DNA of 64,000 nt from Streptomyces lavendulae subsp. lavendulae (GTDB lineage: Bacteria; Actinomycetota; Actinomycetes; Streptomycetales; Streptomycetaceae). The DNA is taken from NCBI RefSeq assembly GCF_002803845.1, contig NZ_CP024985.1:1364001-1428000 (forward strand). Reading direction: 5' to 3'. Positions 45,197-53,105 of this stretch are shown one piece after another. The number at the start of each line of letters is the position of its first letter. The stretch's first letter is position 1. The position numbers were made by a program, and so were the translations under genes. The notes under the pieces are model-generated. The model was not told where the DNA came from. It ran no database searches and worked only from the letters and a program-made list of their open reading frames with translations.

Positions 45197-46636
45197 ATGG
45201 ACTGGTTCACGGCGCCCGGGTACTGGCTGGGCCGGCTGGTCTTCCAGCGGGCCCTGGCGGGCGTCTACGTCTTCGCGTTCCTCGGGGCCGCCCTGCAGTT
45301 CCGGGCCCTGATCGGGACGCGCGGCATGCTGCCCGTCCCGGACTACCTGCGCTACGTGCCCTTCCGCCACGCCCCGAGCCTCTTCCAACTGCGCTACTCC
45401 GACGGGCTCTTCGCCGGCTGCGCCTGGGCCGGGGCGGCCCTCGCGGCGGCACTGGCCGCGGGCGCGGGCGACCTCGTGCCGCTGGGCGCGGCCATGGGGA
45501 TGTGGGCGGTGCTGTGGCTGCTCTACCTGTCGATCGTGAACGTGGGGCAGACCTGGTACTCCTTCGGCTGGGAGTCGCTGCTGCTGGAGGTCGGATTCCT
45601 GGCCGTCTTCCTCGGCAACGCCCGGACCGGGCCGCCCGTGCTGGTGCTGTGGCTGCTGCGGTGGGTGCTGTTCCGGGTGGAGTTCGGCGCCGGGCTGATC
45701 AAGATGCGCGGCGACGCCTGCTGGCGCGAGCTCACCTGCCTCTACCACCACCACGAGACCCAGCCGATGCCCGGCCCGCTCAGCTGGTTCTTCCACCGTC
45801 TGCCGCGCCCCGTCCACCGGGTGGAGTGCGCGGCGAACCACGTGACCCAACTGGTTTTCCCGGTGATGCTGTTCACCCCGCAGCCGGTGGCCTCGTTCGC
45901 GGCGTGCGCCATGGTGGCCACCCAGCTGTGGCTGGTGCTGTCCGGCAACTTCGCCTGGCTGAACTGGCTGACGATCACCCTCGCGCTCTCCGCCGTCGAC
46001 TTCGGCGCGCTCACGGGTCCCCCGCCCGCGGCCGCGTCGGGCGGGGCACCGGTCTGGTACGCCGTCCTCGTCTGCGCGGTGACCGTGCTGGTGCTGGTGC
46101 TCAGCCGGCATCCGGTGGCCAACATGATCTCGCCGCGCCAGGTGATGAACCGGTCCTTCGACCCCCTCCACCTGGTCAACACCTACGGGGCGTTCGGCAC
46201 CGTCGGGCGGATCCGCGACGAGGTCGTGGTCGAGGGGACCGCCGACGAGGTGCCCCGCGAGGACGGCGCCTGGCGGGAGTACGGCTTCAAGGGCAAGCCG
46301 GGCGATCCGCTCCGGATGCCGCGCCAGTTCGCCCCGTACCACCTGCGGCTGGACTGGCTGATGTGGTTCGCGGCCCTCTCCCCCGGTTACGCCCGGGACT
46401 GGTTCGGGCCGTTCGTCGAGCGGCTGCTGGCGGGCGACCGGGACACGCTGCGGCTGATCCGCCACAACCCCTTCCCGGACGCCCCGCCGCGGTTCGTACG
46501 GGCCCGGCTGTACCGGTACCGGTTCACCACCTGGCGGGAGCTCCGCGAGACGGGCGCCTGGTGGCACCGCAGGCCGGTGCGCGAGTACCTGCCGCCGACC
46601 CGGCTCGCCGGAGCCCGTGCCTCAGAGCCCGAGTAG
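45197..46636 (+). CDS. Lipase maturation factor-like membrane protein
   Basis: 479 residues. An N-terminal set of helices with VFQRALAGVYVFAFLGAALQFRALIGTRG (quoted in part), the conserved WYSFGWESLLLEVGFL and RVEFGAGLIKMRGDACWRELTCLYHHHETQP segments, and a C-terminal soluble part (EYGFKGKPGD, RLDWLMWFAAL) match the LMF1 family. In bacteria the role is unknown; some relatives join membrane-bound folding or lipid functions. ATG 45197 has GGAGG 5 nt upstream. It overlaps the convergent epimerase gene by 15 bp. Confidence 0.88.
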   Translation: MDWFTAPGYWLGRLVFQRALAGVYVFAFLGAALQFRALIGTRGMLPVPDYLRYVPFRHAPSLFQLRYSDGLFAGCAWAGAALAAALAAGAGDLVPLGAAMGMWAVLWLLYLSIVNVGQTWYSFGWESLLLEVGFLAVFLGNARTGPPVLVLWLLRWVLFRVEFGAGLIKMRGDACWRELTCLYHHHETQPMPGPLSWFFHRLPRPVHRVECAANHVTQLVFPVMLFTPQPVASFAACAMVATQLWLVLSGNFAWLNWLTITLALSAVDFGALTGPPPAAASGGAPVWYAVLVCAVTVLVLVLSRHPVANMISPRQVMNRSFDPLHLVNTYGAFGTVGRIRDEVVVEGTADEVPREDGAWREYGFKGKPGDPLRMPRQFAPYHLRLDWLMWFAALSPGYARDWFGPFVERLLAGDRDTLRLIRHNPFPDAPPRFVRARLYRYRFTTWRELRETGAWWHRRPVREYLPPTRLAGARASEPE

Positions 46637-47599
46637 GGCCGCCTCCCGCTCCGCGGAGAGGCCCGGCGCGGGCCGGTCGGAGCGCTGGGGGGCGACACCG
46701 CCGAGCGAGTTCAGCCAGGCCCAGGTGTCCGCGGCCGTCTCCTCCACGGGGCGGCACTTCAGGCCCGTCTCCAGGGCCCGGGTGGCGTCGCCGCCGAACA
46801 TGTGGGTGTGCGCTTCGCCCTCCGGGATCCAGACGGGCAGTTCGGTCCACGGCTGGATCCCGGCCTCCTCGATCAGGGCCTGGTCGGTCCAGCGCGGTTC
46901 CAGGGGTACGCCGGTGGCGGCGGCGCAGGCCTCCAGGAGGCTGCCCATGGTGGCGTGGCCGAGCGGGGAGATCAGGTCGTAGGCGCCGCCGAGGCCGGCC
47001 CGCGCCGCGTCGAGGGTCCAGTGCGCGAGGTCGCGCACGTCGATGTACTGGAGCGGGAGTCCGGGGCGTCCGGGGGCGAGGAGGGGGCCGCCGCGCGCGA
47101 CCCGGTTCAGCCACCAGGGCAGCCGGCCGACGTTCTCGTAGGGGCCGAGGATCAGCCCGGCGCGCACGAGCAGCGCGCGCTCCCCGAAGGCGTCGACGGC
47201 GGCGATCTCGGCGCCCCTCTTGTCCTCGGCGTAGGCGACGGAGTCCGCGTCGGGAGACCCCTCGACCAGCGGGGCGTCCGGGCTCGCGGGCGCGGGGTAG
47301 GCGTAGACCGAACGGGTGGAGACGTACGCGTACCGGCCGGCCCGGCCGGCCAGCAGGTGGGCGCTGTCGCGGACCGCGGTGGGGGCGCCGCCCCAGGTGT
47401 CGACGACCAGGTCCCACTCCCCCTCGGCGAGGGAGTCCAGACCGCCCGGGAGCGTACGGTCCCCGTGGAGGGCGGAGGTTCCCGGCGGGGGCGCGTGGTG
47501 GCCCCGGTGGAAGACGGTGACCTCCCAGCCCCGTTCCAGGGCGTCTTCGGTGATCGCGCGCCCGACGAATTCGGTCCCACCCAGCATCAGCAGCTTCAT
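46622..47599 (-). CDS. NAD-dependent epimerase/dehydratase (extended SDR)
   Basis: 325 residues. MKLLMLGGTEFVGRAITEDAL is the GxxGxxG nucleotide-binding start. YVSTRSVYAYP and a later SVAYAEDKRGAEI give the S/YxxxK catalytic pair. PLQYIDVRDLAHWTLDAA is typical of isoflavone-reductase-like or mRNA-binding-type extended SDRs. Substrate unknown. ATG 47599 is preferred over a longer frame from 47704. Monocistronic; 171 bp upstream is the terminator of the small-peptide gene. Confidence 0.88.
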   Translation of the reverse strand: MKLLMLGGTEFVGRAITEDALERGWEVTVFHRGHHAPPPGTSALHGDRTLPGGLDSLAEGEWDLVVDTWGGAPTAVRDSAHLLAGRAGRYAYVSTRSVYAYPAPASPDAPLVEGSPDADSVAYAEDKRGAEIAAVDAFGERALLVRAGLILGPYENVGRLPWWLNRVARGGPLLAPGRPGLPLQYIDVRDLAHWTLDAARAGLGGAYDLISPLGHATMGSLLEACAAATGVPLEPRWTDQALIEEAGIQPWTELPVWIPEGEAHTHMFGGDATRALETGLKCRPVEETAADTWAWLNSLGGVAPQRSDRPAPGLSAEREAALLGL

Positions 47600-47721
47600 G
47601 GGGACGACCTTGCCGGGGCGGGCGCGCCGCGGGAAGTGGTGATCGCCCACAGCGATGACGCTCACGGCGTAGGCCGGACGGGAACCGTGCGGAGAGGGGG
47701 ACACGGAACGGCCCCGCGACG

Positions 47722-47760
47722 TGCCGCGCCCCCGTCACCCTCGGGTGCGGGGGCGCGGCA
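47722..47760 (-). terminator. Stem-loop after the 56-aa peptide gene
   Basis: TGCCGCGCCCCCG (47722-47734) pairs perfectly with 47748-47760, and the 13-nt interior can extend the stem by CACC/GGTG. It begins 11 bp past the TAG of the small gene, on its transcribed side. Confidence 0.8.
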
Positions 47761-47770
47761 GACTCCGGCT

Positions 47771-47941
47771 CTAGTCGATGCCGGGCAGGATGTGCGGCTC
47801 CGCCAGGTCGTCCTCGTAGCCGGCCAGCCGGATGGGTGCGGAGCGGGCCCAGACCTCAAGGCTGCCGAGTTCGTCGGACCGCGTGCTCGCCCTCCATCCC
47901 GTGCGCTCCATGGTCGGGTCGGTCTTGGTCATCTCAGTCAC
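47771..47941 (-). CDS. Small acidic peptide gene, 56 aa, own RBS and terminator
   Basis: From GTG 47941 the reading is V-T-E-M-T-K-T-D-P... to ...EPHILPGID and TAG. GGGAG lies 6 nt upstream of this GTG, and ATG 47932 is alternative. The C-terminal half LEVWARSAPIRLAGYEDDLA is distinctive. There is no Cys, signal peptide or membrane segment. A strong stem-loop follows the stop, so it is a separate transcription unit. Short length, a basic-to-acidic layout and the Asp/Glu-rich tail resemble RiPP precursors or small regulators, but no modifying enzyme is adjacent. Unrecognised. Confidence 0.6.
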   Translation of the reverse strand: MTEMTKTDPTMERTGWRASTRSDELGSLEVWARSAPIRLAGYEDDLAEPHILPGID

Positions 47942-48228
47942 CGCGCACTCCCTTGTGTCGCGTAACCCGGCGGGCTCGTCCGCGCGCCGGAATAGGGATA
48001 TAGAAGGTCTTCCGGACGCGGTGGCGCCATGGTGGAGCGGGGCCCGGGTGAGGCTCCTTGCGCTTCAGGGTACACATATGAGCGGGGGCCCGCTCGATGG
48101 AACGGTAAAATCCGCGCTGGACCGCTTGTTTTCTCCCCGAGTTCAGGAAGTCGCCCACCGGCGTGTCCGCCGGGACTGATCTGCTCGGGTGCGGAGGCAC
48201 GCGAGCGGCGACGACAGAGGGAGTCACG

Positions 48229-48672
48229 GTGGCGAGGTCAGGCGTACCCGCGTTCGGCAGTGTCGACGAGCTGATGGACCTTCTGCACGCCCATCACGAG
48301 GCCCCGGACGCTTCGGACCGCGACCTCGGACTACAGACTGCGGCGCTCCTGCGCCGCTCGCATCCCTTCGACAAGGAACTCCAAGTGGCCGGACTGGTCC
48401 ACGGCCTGGGCCGGCTGCTGTCCCGGGAGGCCTGTCTCGGGGCGCCCGCGGACCCGGCGGAGCGCACGGCGGAGGCGGTCCGTCCGCTGCTGGGCGACCG
48501 GGTGGCCCGGCTCCTGCGGCCGCCCGCCCCGGGCTCTGCGGGCGCCGATCCGGAGGCGGAGACGCTGCGCCAGGCGGCCCGTGCGGGCCGGGCGGCGGGG
48601 CTGGACGCCGGGGTGGTGGAGGACTGGCGCCCGGTGCTCGAACTCGTCGCCGCCGGGGCCTATCAACTCTGA
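48229..48672 (+). CDS. HD-domain-like (PhnZ/inositol-oxygenase type) protein, motif degenerate
   Basis: 147 residues. The pattern HPFDKELQVAGLVHGLGRLL near residue 44 corresponds to the H...HD metal site of small HD oxygenases, but the second motif reads HG instead of HD. GDRVARLLRPP follows. With the Asp replaced, a mixed-valent di-iron centre as in PhnZ is unlikely, so it may be a non-catalytic relative. GTG 48229 has an AGGGAG site. It ends before a strong convergent terminator. Confidence 0.68.
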   Translation: MARSGVPAFGSVDELMDLLHAHHEAPDASDRDLGLQTAALLRRSHPFDKELQVAGLVHGLGRLLSREACLGAPADPAERTAEAVRPLLGDRVARLLRPPAPGSAGADPEAETLRQAARAGRAAGLDAGVVEDWRPVLELVAAGAYQL

Positions 48673-48690
48673 GGCGCGATGCGCCCGAAC

Positions 48691-48738
48691 GGGTGAGGAG
48701 GGGGTGGACGACCCGTGCCGTCCACCCCCTCCTCACCC
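48691..48738. terminator. 20-bp perfect stem-loop between convergent genes
   Basis: GGGTGAGGAGGGGGTGGACG at 48691-48710 pairs perfectly with 48719-48738 across an 8-nt loop. It serves the HD-like gene (plus) and the SDR gene (minus). Confidence 0.9.
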
Positions 48739-48765
48739 CGTACCGCCGCGAACGCGGCGGCGGTC

Positions 48766-50241
48766 CTACCAGTTGGCGGGGGCGTAGTCCTTCAGGAAGA
48801 CTCCGTAGAGGTCCTCGCCCGCCTCGCCCCGGACGACCGGGTCGTAGACGCGGGCCGCGCCGTCCACCAGGTCGAGCGGGGCGTGGAAGCCCTCCTCGGC
48901 CAGGCGCAGCTTGTCGAAGTGCGGGCGCTCGTCGGTGATCCAGCCGGTGTCGACCGAGGTCATCAGGATGCGGTCGGTCTGGAACATCTCCTGGCCGCTG
49001 GTCCGCGTCACCATGTTCATCGCCGCCTTGGCGGCGTTGGTGTTCGGGTGCCCCGCGCCCTTGTAGCCGCGGCTGAAGACGCCTTCCATCGCGGAGACGT
49101 TGACCACGTACGCACGCCCGCTGGACGCCTTGCGGGCGGCCTCGGCCATCGCCGGCCGCAGCGCGCTGATCAGGATGAACGGCGAGGTGTAGTTGCAGAG
49201 CTGGGTCTCCAGCAGCTCCACCGGGGAGATCTGGTCGATGGTCTGCACCCAGGTGTTGGACTCGACGACGTCCGGCAGCAGGCCGCCCGCGTCGATGGCC
49301 GTGCCCGCGAGGTGCCGCTCCAGGCTGGCGTTGCCGGCGACCAGGGCGAGGTCGGCGACCTTCTGCGCCTCCAGCCCGCTCACGCCGACGGGCAGCGCCG
49401 TCAGTCCGTCGACCGCGCCGGAGTTGAAGGCGCCGATGACGTGGTGGGCGGGGAGCTCGCCGGCCGGCAGCGGGGCGCTCTCCCCCTCGACCAGGGCGGC
49501 GTAGGCGGTGGGCAGCCGGCGCACGGTCTGCGTCGCGTTGTTGATCAGGATGTCCAGCGGTCCGGCCCCCGCGACCTGCTCGGCCAGCGCCACGGACTGG
49601 GCCGGGTCGCGCAGGTCGATGCCGACGACCTCCAGGCGGTGCATCCAGTCCGCGGAGTCCTCCATCGCCTTGAAGCGGCGGATGGCGTCCTTGGGGAAAC
49701 GGGTGGTGATCGTGGTGTGGGCGCCGTCGCGCAGCAGCCGCAGGGCGATGTACATGCCGATCTTGGCCCGGCCGCCGGTGAGCAGCGCGCGCTTGCCGGA
49801 CAGGTCGGCGCGGACCTCGCGCTTGGCCCGGTTCTGGGCGGCGCAGCCCGGGCAGAGCTGGTGGTAGAAGTAGTCGACCTCGACGTACCGGGTCTTGCAG
49901 ACGTAGCAGGAGCGCGGGCGCTGGAGTATTCCGGCGATCCGGCCGGCTTCGGTGACCGAGGAGGGCAGGATGCCCTCGGTCTCGTCGTCGATGCGCTCGG
50001 CGGAGCCGGTCGCGGTCGCCTCGGTGACGGCCTTGTCGTTGGCGGTCTTGGCGGCGCGGCGCTCCTGGCGGCGGCGCTGCTTGACCGTGCGGTAGAGACC
50101 GGCGGTGGCACGGCGTACGGTGATGGCGTCCGGGTGGTCGACGTCGAGCTTGTCGAGCTCGTCGAGCACGCTGAGGCAGAGGGCCAGCCGCTCGGGGTCG
50201 ATGCCCGGCCCGTATGCGTGGTTGTCTTCGGTCACCGTCAT
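48766..50241 (-). CDS. SDR oxidoreductase with N-terminal zinc-ribbon-like segment
   Basis: 491 residues. The N-terminal 110 residues are helical and basic, then CYVCKTRYVEVDYFYHQLCPGC forms a possible zinc ribbon near residue 112, followed by an SDR Rossmann domain (KRALLTGGRAKIGMYIA near 150; LDILINNATQTVRRLP near 230; NVSAMEGVFSRGYKGAGHPNTNAAKA near 410). The SDR Ser and Lys appear kept, but the canonical YxxxK is altered to a His/Asn-containing form, so catalysis is uncertain. ATG 50241 is chosen. The fused layout is conserved in some actinobacteria to my recollection. Confidence 0.8.
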   Translation of the reverse strand: MTVTEDNHAYGPGIDPERLALCLSVLDELDKLDVDHPDAITVRRATAGLYRTVKQRRRQERRAAKTANDKAVTEATATGSAERIDDETEGILPSSVTEAGRIAGILQRPRSCYVCKTRYVEVDYFYHQLCPGCAAQNRAKREVRADLSGKRALLTGGRAKIGMYIALRLLRDGAHTTITTRFPKDAIRRFKAMEDSADWMHRLEVVGIDLRDPAQSVALAEQVAGAGPLDILINNATQTVRRLPTAYAALVEGESAPLPAGELPAHHVIGAFNSGAVDGLTALPVGVSGLEAQKVADLALVAGNASLERHLAGTAIDAGGLLPDVVESNTWVQTIDQISPVELLETQLCNYTSPFILISALRPAMAEAARKASSGRAYVVNVSAMEGVFSRGYKGAGHPNTNAAKAAMNMVTRTSGQEMFQTDRILMTSVDTGWITDERPHFDKLRLAEEGFHAPLDLVDGAARVYDPVVRGEAGEDLYGVFLKDYAPANW

Positions 50242-50533
50242 GGCCGCTGCCGTTCCCTGTTCGCTCGTCCGCGTCCGCCTGCTGCGGAGGTCCCAAAACC
50301 GCCACTGTACGGAGCCGACACGCCCGGGACCAAACCCGAATCCGCGCGCCTCACCCACCGCGAGCCCCCTGTCACGGTACGGATGGATTCGTCACGCTCC
50401 GTACGCTCCGTGACACGGCCGCCGGAATGTGGTGGGTACTCCTTCCGGTGTATGCCAGGAGGATGACCCGCCCGCCGATCATGGAGCCCGTTGGCGGATG
50501 AAGAGCGGCCCCGGGTGGGGCATCGTGGAATGC
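50242..50533. promoter_or_regulatory. 292-bp divergent region with a long-spaced dyad
   Basis: TGTCACGG (50370-50377) and CCGTGACA (50408-50415) are perfect inverted arms with 30 bp between; an inner GTACGG/CCGTAC adds partial symmetry. The region carries the leaders of the SDR (minus) and permease (plus) genes. No coding frame is supported. Confidence 0.4.
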
Positions 50534-51799
50534 ATGAGCGCCCTGGCCCTGTCGGTCCTCCTCTGCCTGGTCTCCGCCGTCGCGTACGCGAGCGGTGCGA
50601 TCGTCCAGGAGCACGTCGCGGCGAGCTCGCCGGACGGCTCCTGCGCACCGCTGCGCCGGGCCGGCTGGTGGGTGGCGGTCGCCCTGAACGGGCTCGGCGC
50701 CCTGCTGCACGTACTGGCGCTCGCGTACGGGCCGCTGAGCCTGGTCCAGCCACTGGGCGCGCTGACCATCGTCTTCGCCCTCCCGATGGCGGCCGTCTTC
50801 GTGGGACGCCGGGCGGGCGCGGCGGCCTGGCGCGGGGCCGTCCTGGCCACCGTCGGCCTGGCCGGGCTCCTCGCCCTGACCGGCGGGGACGCCTCGGGCC
50901 GGGAGGCCCTGGCCGGCACGGAACGGACCCTGCTGCTGTCGGTGACGGCGGGCGCCGCGGCGGTGCTGATCATGGCGGCCCGGCGGGCGCACCGGGCGGT
51001 GCTGCGCAGCGTGCTGCTGGCGGCGGCCGCGGGTACGTCCTTCGGGATGGCCTCCGTGTTCACGAAGTCGGTCGCGGAGGGCTTCGAGGCGGGCGCGTCG
51101 GCCGGGCTGTGGCCGGACCTGGCGGCGATCGCCGTACTGGCGGCCGGCGGCCTGCTGCTCTCGCAGGCCGCGTACCGGGGTGCCGGGCTGACCGCGCCGC
51201 TGGCCACGGTGACCGTCGTCAATCCGGCGGTGGCCGCGGCGGTGGGCATCTCGTTGTTCGACGAGGGCTTCCGCTACGGCACCGCCGGAGCCGTGGCCGC
51301 GCTGACGAGCGCCGTGGTGGCGGCGGCGGGCCTGGTGCTGCTCACGGCCGTGCCGCCGCACGTGCGGGGGTCAGATGCCGACGCCCTTGCCGCGGAGGTA
51401 CTTGAGGGGGTCGATGTCGGAGCCGTAGCCGGGGGCGGTGCGCATCTCGAAGTGCAGGTGGGGCCCGCTGGTGTTGCCGGTCGAGCCGGAGCGGCCGATC
51501 CGCTGGCCGCCGGAGACCTGCTGGCCGGCCTTCACGCCGAGCGCGGAGAGGTGGGCGTACTGGGAGTACCGGCCGTCGGCGTGCTTGATGACGACCTGGT
51601 ACCCGTAGGCTCCCGCCCAGCCCGCCGACTCCACCGTGCCCGGACCCACGGCCTTGATGGTGGTGCCGGTCGGCACCGGGAAGTCGACGCCCGTGTGGTA
51701 GCCGCTGGACCAGGAGGATCCCGCGACGCGGTAGGCCGTTCCGAGGGCGGCGTCGACGGGGGCGGTGAAGCCGCCCGAGGCGGGCTTCTGCTCCGCTGA
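50534..51799 (+). CDS. EamA/DMT-like permease; frame continues antisense into the M23 gene
   Basis: The first about 280 residues contain eight to ten hydrophobic helices (LSVLLCLVSAVAYASGAIV, VAVALNGLGALLHVLALAY, ALTIVFALPMAAVFVG and others), consistent with the DMT superfamily, with GISLFDEGFRYG before the last helix. The conserved region ends near 51360. The frame lacks a stop there and runs to 51799, adding about 140 residues antisense to the peptidase gene. That tail is probably a by-product of GC-rich antisense frames or a lost stop. ATG 50534 is chosen. Substrate unknown. Confidence 0.72.
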   Translation: MSALALSVLLCLVSAVAYASGAIVQEHVAASSPDGSCAPLRRAGWWVAVALNGLGALLHVLALAYGPLSLVQPLGALTIVFALPMAAVFVGRRAGAAAWRGAVLATVGLAGLLALTGGDASGREALAGTERTLLLSVTAGAAAVLIMAARRAHRAVLRSVLLAAAAGTSFGMASVFTKSVAEGFEAGASAGLWPDLAAIAVLAAGGLLLSQAAYRGAGLTAPLATVTVVNPAVAAAVGISLFDEGFRYGTAGAVAALTSAVVAAAGLVLLTAVPPHVRGSDADALAAEVLEGVDVGAVAGGGAHLEVQVGPAGVAGRAGAADPLAAGDLLAGLHAERGEVGVLGVPAVGVLDDDLVPVGSRPARRLHRARTHGLDGGAGRHREVDARVVAAGPGGSRDAVGRSEGGVDGGGEAARGGLLLR

Positions 51800-52711
51800 G
51801 GGCTTCTCGGCCGGCTTCGGGGCCGGCTTCTCCGCCGGCTTCTCGGCCGGCTTCTCGGCCGGCTTCTCCACTGGTTTGGCCTGGCCCGCGGGCTCCACGG
51901 GTTTGACCGGCTCGGCGGTGCGCGGCGGCTTCTCCGGGTTCTGCGCGGGCGGCGCCGCCGGAGCGGTGGTCACGCGGAGCGTGAGCCGCTGCCCCGGGAA
52001 GATCATGTCGGGGTTGCCGCCGACCGTGCTCCGGTTGGTCTCGTAGAGGGCCTGCCAGCCGCCCTCCACGTGCTGTTCGACGGCGATCGTCGAGAGCGAG
52101 TCCCCGGGCGCGACGACGTACGGGTTCGGCAGCACCGAGGTGCCGGTCGGGCGGGGCATGGTGACGGGCGTCCCGGTGGTGGCCTTGGTCGCCTGGAGCC
52201 GGTCCATGGGCGCCTGCGTCCGCGCGGGCTCGGGCCGGTCCTGCTCGGCCGGGGCCGGCCTGGACCGGGACGGCTCGGACGGGGACGGCACGGGCTTCGG
52301 CGAGGCCGTCCCCGCGGTGGCGGGCGCCGGACCGCTGCGGCTGAGTCCGGACTGCGGACCACAGACGGGCCAGGCGTGCGGGCCCTGCCCCCTGAGCACC
52401 TTCTCCGCGACCGCGATCTGCTGGTCCTTGGTCGCCAGGTCGGCGCGTGCGGCGAAGGCGGTGCCGCCGAAGTCCCGCCAGGTGCTCTGGCTGAACTGGA
52501 GCCCGCCGAAGTAACCGTTACCGGTGTTGATCTTCCAGTTGCCGGTCGCCTCGCACTCGGCAACCTTGTTCCAGGTGTCCACGGAGGCGGCGTGCGCGGC
52601 CCCCGCCCCGATGAGCGGGAGCGCGATGCCCGCGCCGCCCGCGGTGACGGCGAGCGAGGCCCGGTTGATGCTGCTCGGCTGGTACCGGCGGTGCCGGCCC
52701 CGTACACCCAT
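51371..52711 (-). CDS. Secreted Rpf-LysM-M23 cell-wall hydrolase
   Basis: 446 residues. After a signal peptide (to about 42), a transglycosylase-like Rpf domain (DTWNKVAECEATGNWKINTG with its catalytic Glu; FGGLQFSQSTW), a Pro/Ser linker, a LysM module (YVVAPGDSLSTIAVEQH, about 200-250), an EKPA repeat spacer, and a C-terminal M23 endopeptidase (SSGYHTGVDFPVP and SGPHLHFEM, zinc ligands present). It combines lytic transglycosylase and peptidase functions in one wall-cleaving enzyme. ATG 52711 has AGGGGG upstream. Its 3' part overlaps the opposing permease frame by 429 bp. Confidence 0.93.
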   Translation of the reverse strand: MGVRGRHRRYQPSSINRASLAVTAGGAGIALPLIGAGAAHAASVDTWNKVAECEATGNWKINTGNGYFGGLQFSQSTWRDFGGTAFAARADLATKDQQIAVAEKVLRGQGPHAWPVCGPQSGLSRSGPAPATAGTASPKPVPSPSEPSRSRPAPAEQDRPEPARTQAPMDRLQATKATTGTPVTMPRPTGTSVLPNPYVVAPGDSLSTIAVEQHVEGGWQALYETNRSTVGGNPDMIFPGQRLTLRVTTAPAAPPAQNPEKPPRTAEPVKPVEPAGQAKPVEKPAEKPAEKPAEKPAPKPAEKPSAEQKPASGGFTAPVDAALGTAYRVAGSSWSSGYHTGVDFPVPTGTTIKAVGPGTVESAGWAGAYGYQVVIKHADGRYSQYAHLSALGVKAGQQVSGGQRIGRSGSTGNTSGPHLHFEMRTAPGYGSDIDPLKYLRGKGVGI

Positions 52712-52882
52712 GGGAGCCCCCTTGAAGACATCAGGAACCGCACAACCTAACGTCGCCCCACATCGCTGACAAGGGCCACAACCAGCCGCCCTGAGGCTGG
52801 AGTTGGGCACACGTCGAACAGTGGGACGGCGTTCGCGCGGACTGACGTACGGGGTCACCCGCCGGGGGGCCCGCCGGGTCCC

Positions 52883-53077
52883 TCAGCCGAGCGGGCCCGG
52901 CTGCGGGACCGGAGCGGGGCCTGGCGGCGCGGGCACCGGATCGGGCTCGGGGAACGGCGCCGGAACCGGCGGCACCGGCCGCGGCACGGGCCCGGGGTCC
53001 GGGAGCGGCGGGAACGGGGCCGGAATCGGGTCGGGCTCGGGCGGCGGGGGCTGCGTCTGCTCTGCTTTTCGCTCCAT
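52883..53077 (-). CDS. Small proline-rich protein, 64 aa
   Basis: From ATG 53077 the peptide MERKAEQTQPPPPEPDPIPA continues with more Pro-Val/Pro-Asp units to a Gly stop. No signal peptide. Pro-rich frames are easily open in GC-rich DNA, so the support is moderate; the start context GGGGGAAAGTGGGACTC and co-directional placement after the racemase gene favour reality. Function unknown. Confidence 0.45.
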   Translation of the reverse strand: MERKAEQTQPPPPEPDPIPAPFPPLPDPGPVPRPVPPVPAPFPEPDPVPAPPGPAPVPQPGPLG

Positions 53078-53105
53078 GAGTCCCACTTTCCCCCGATCCC
53101 TTCCG

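Noticed and set aside
52712..52882. Possible ydaO-type (c-di-AMP) riboswitch ahead of the Rpf-LysM-M23 gene
   Set aside because: Some Rpf genes have one, but I could not find its conserved sequence blocks in this leader.
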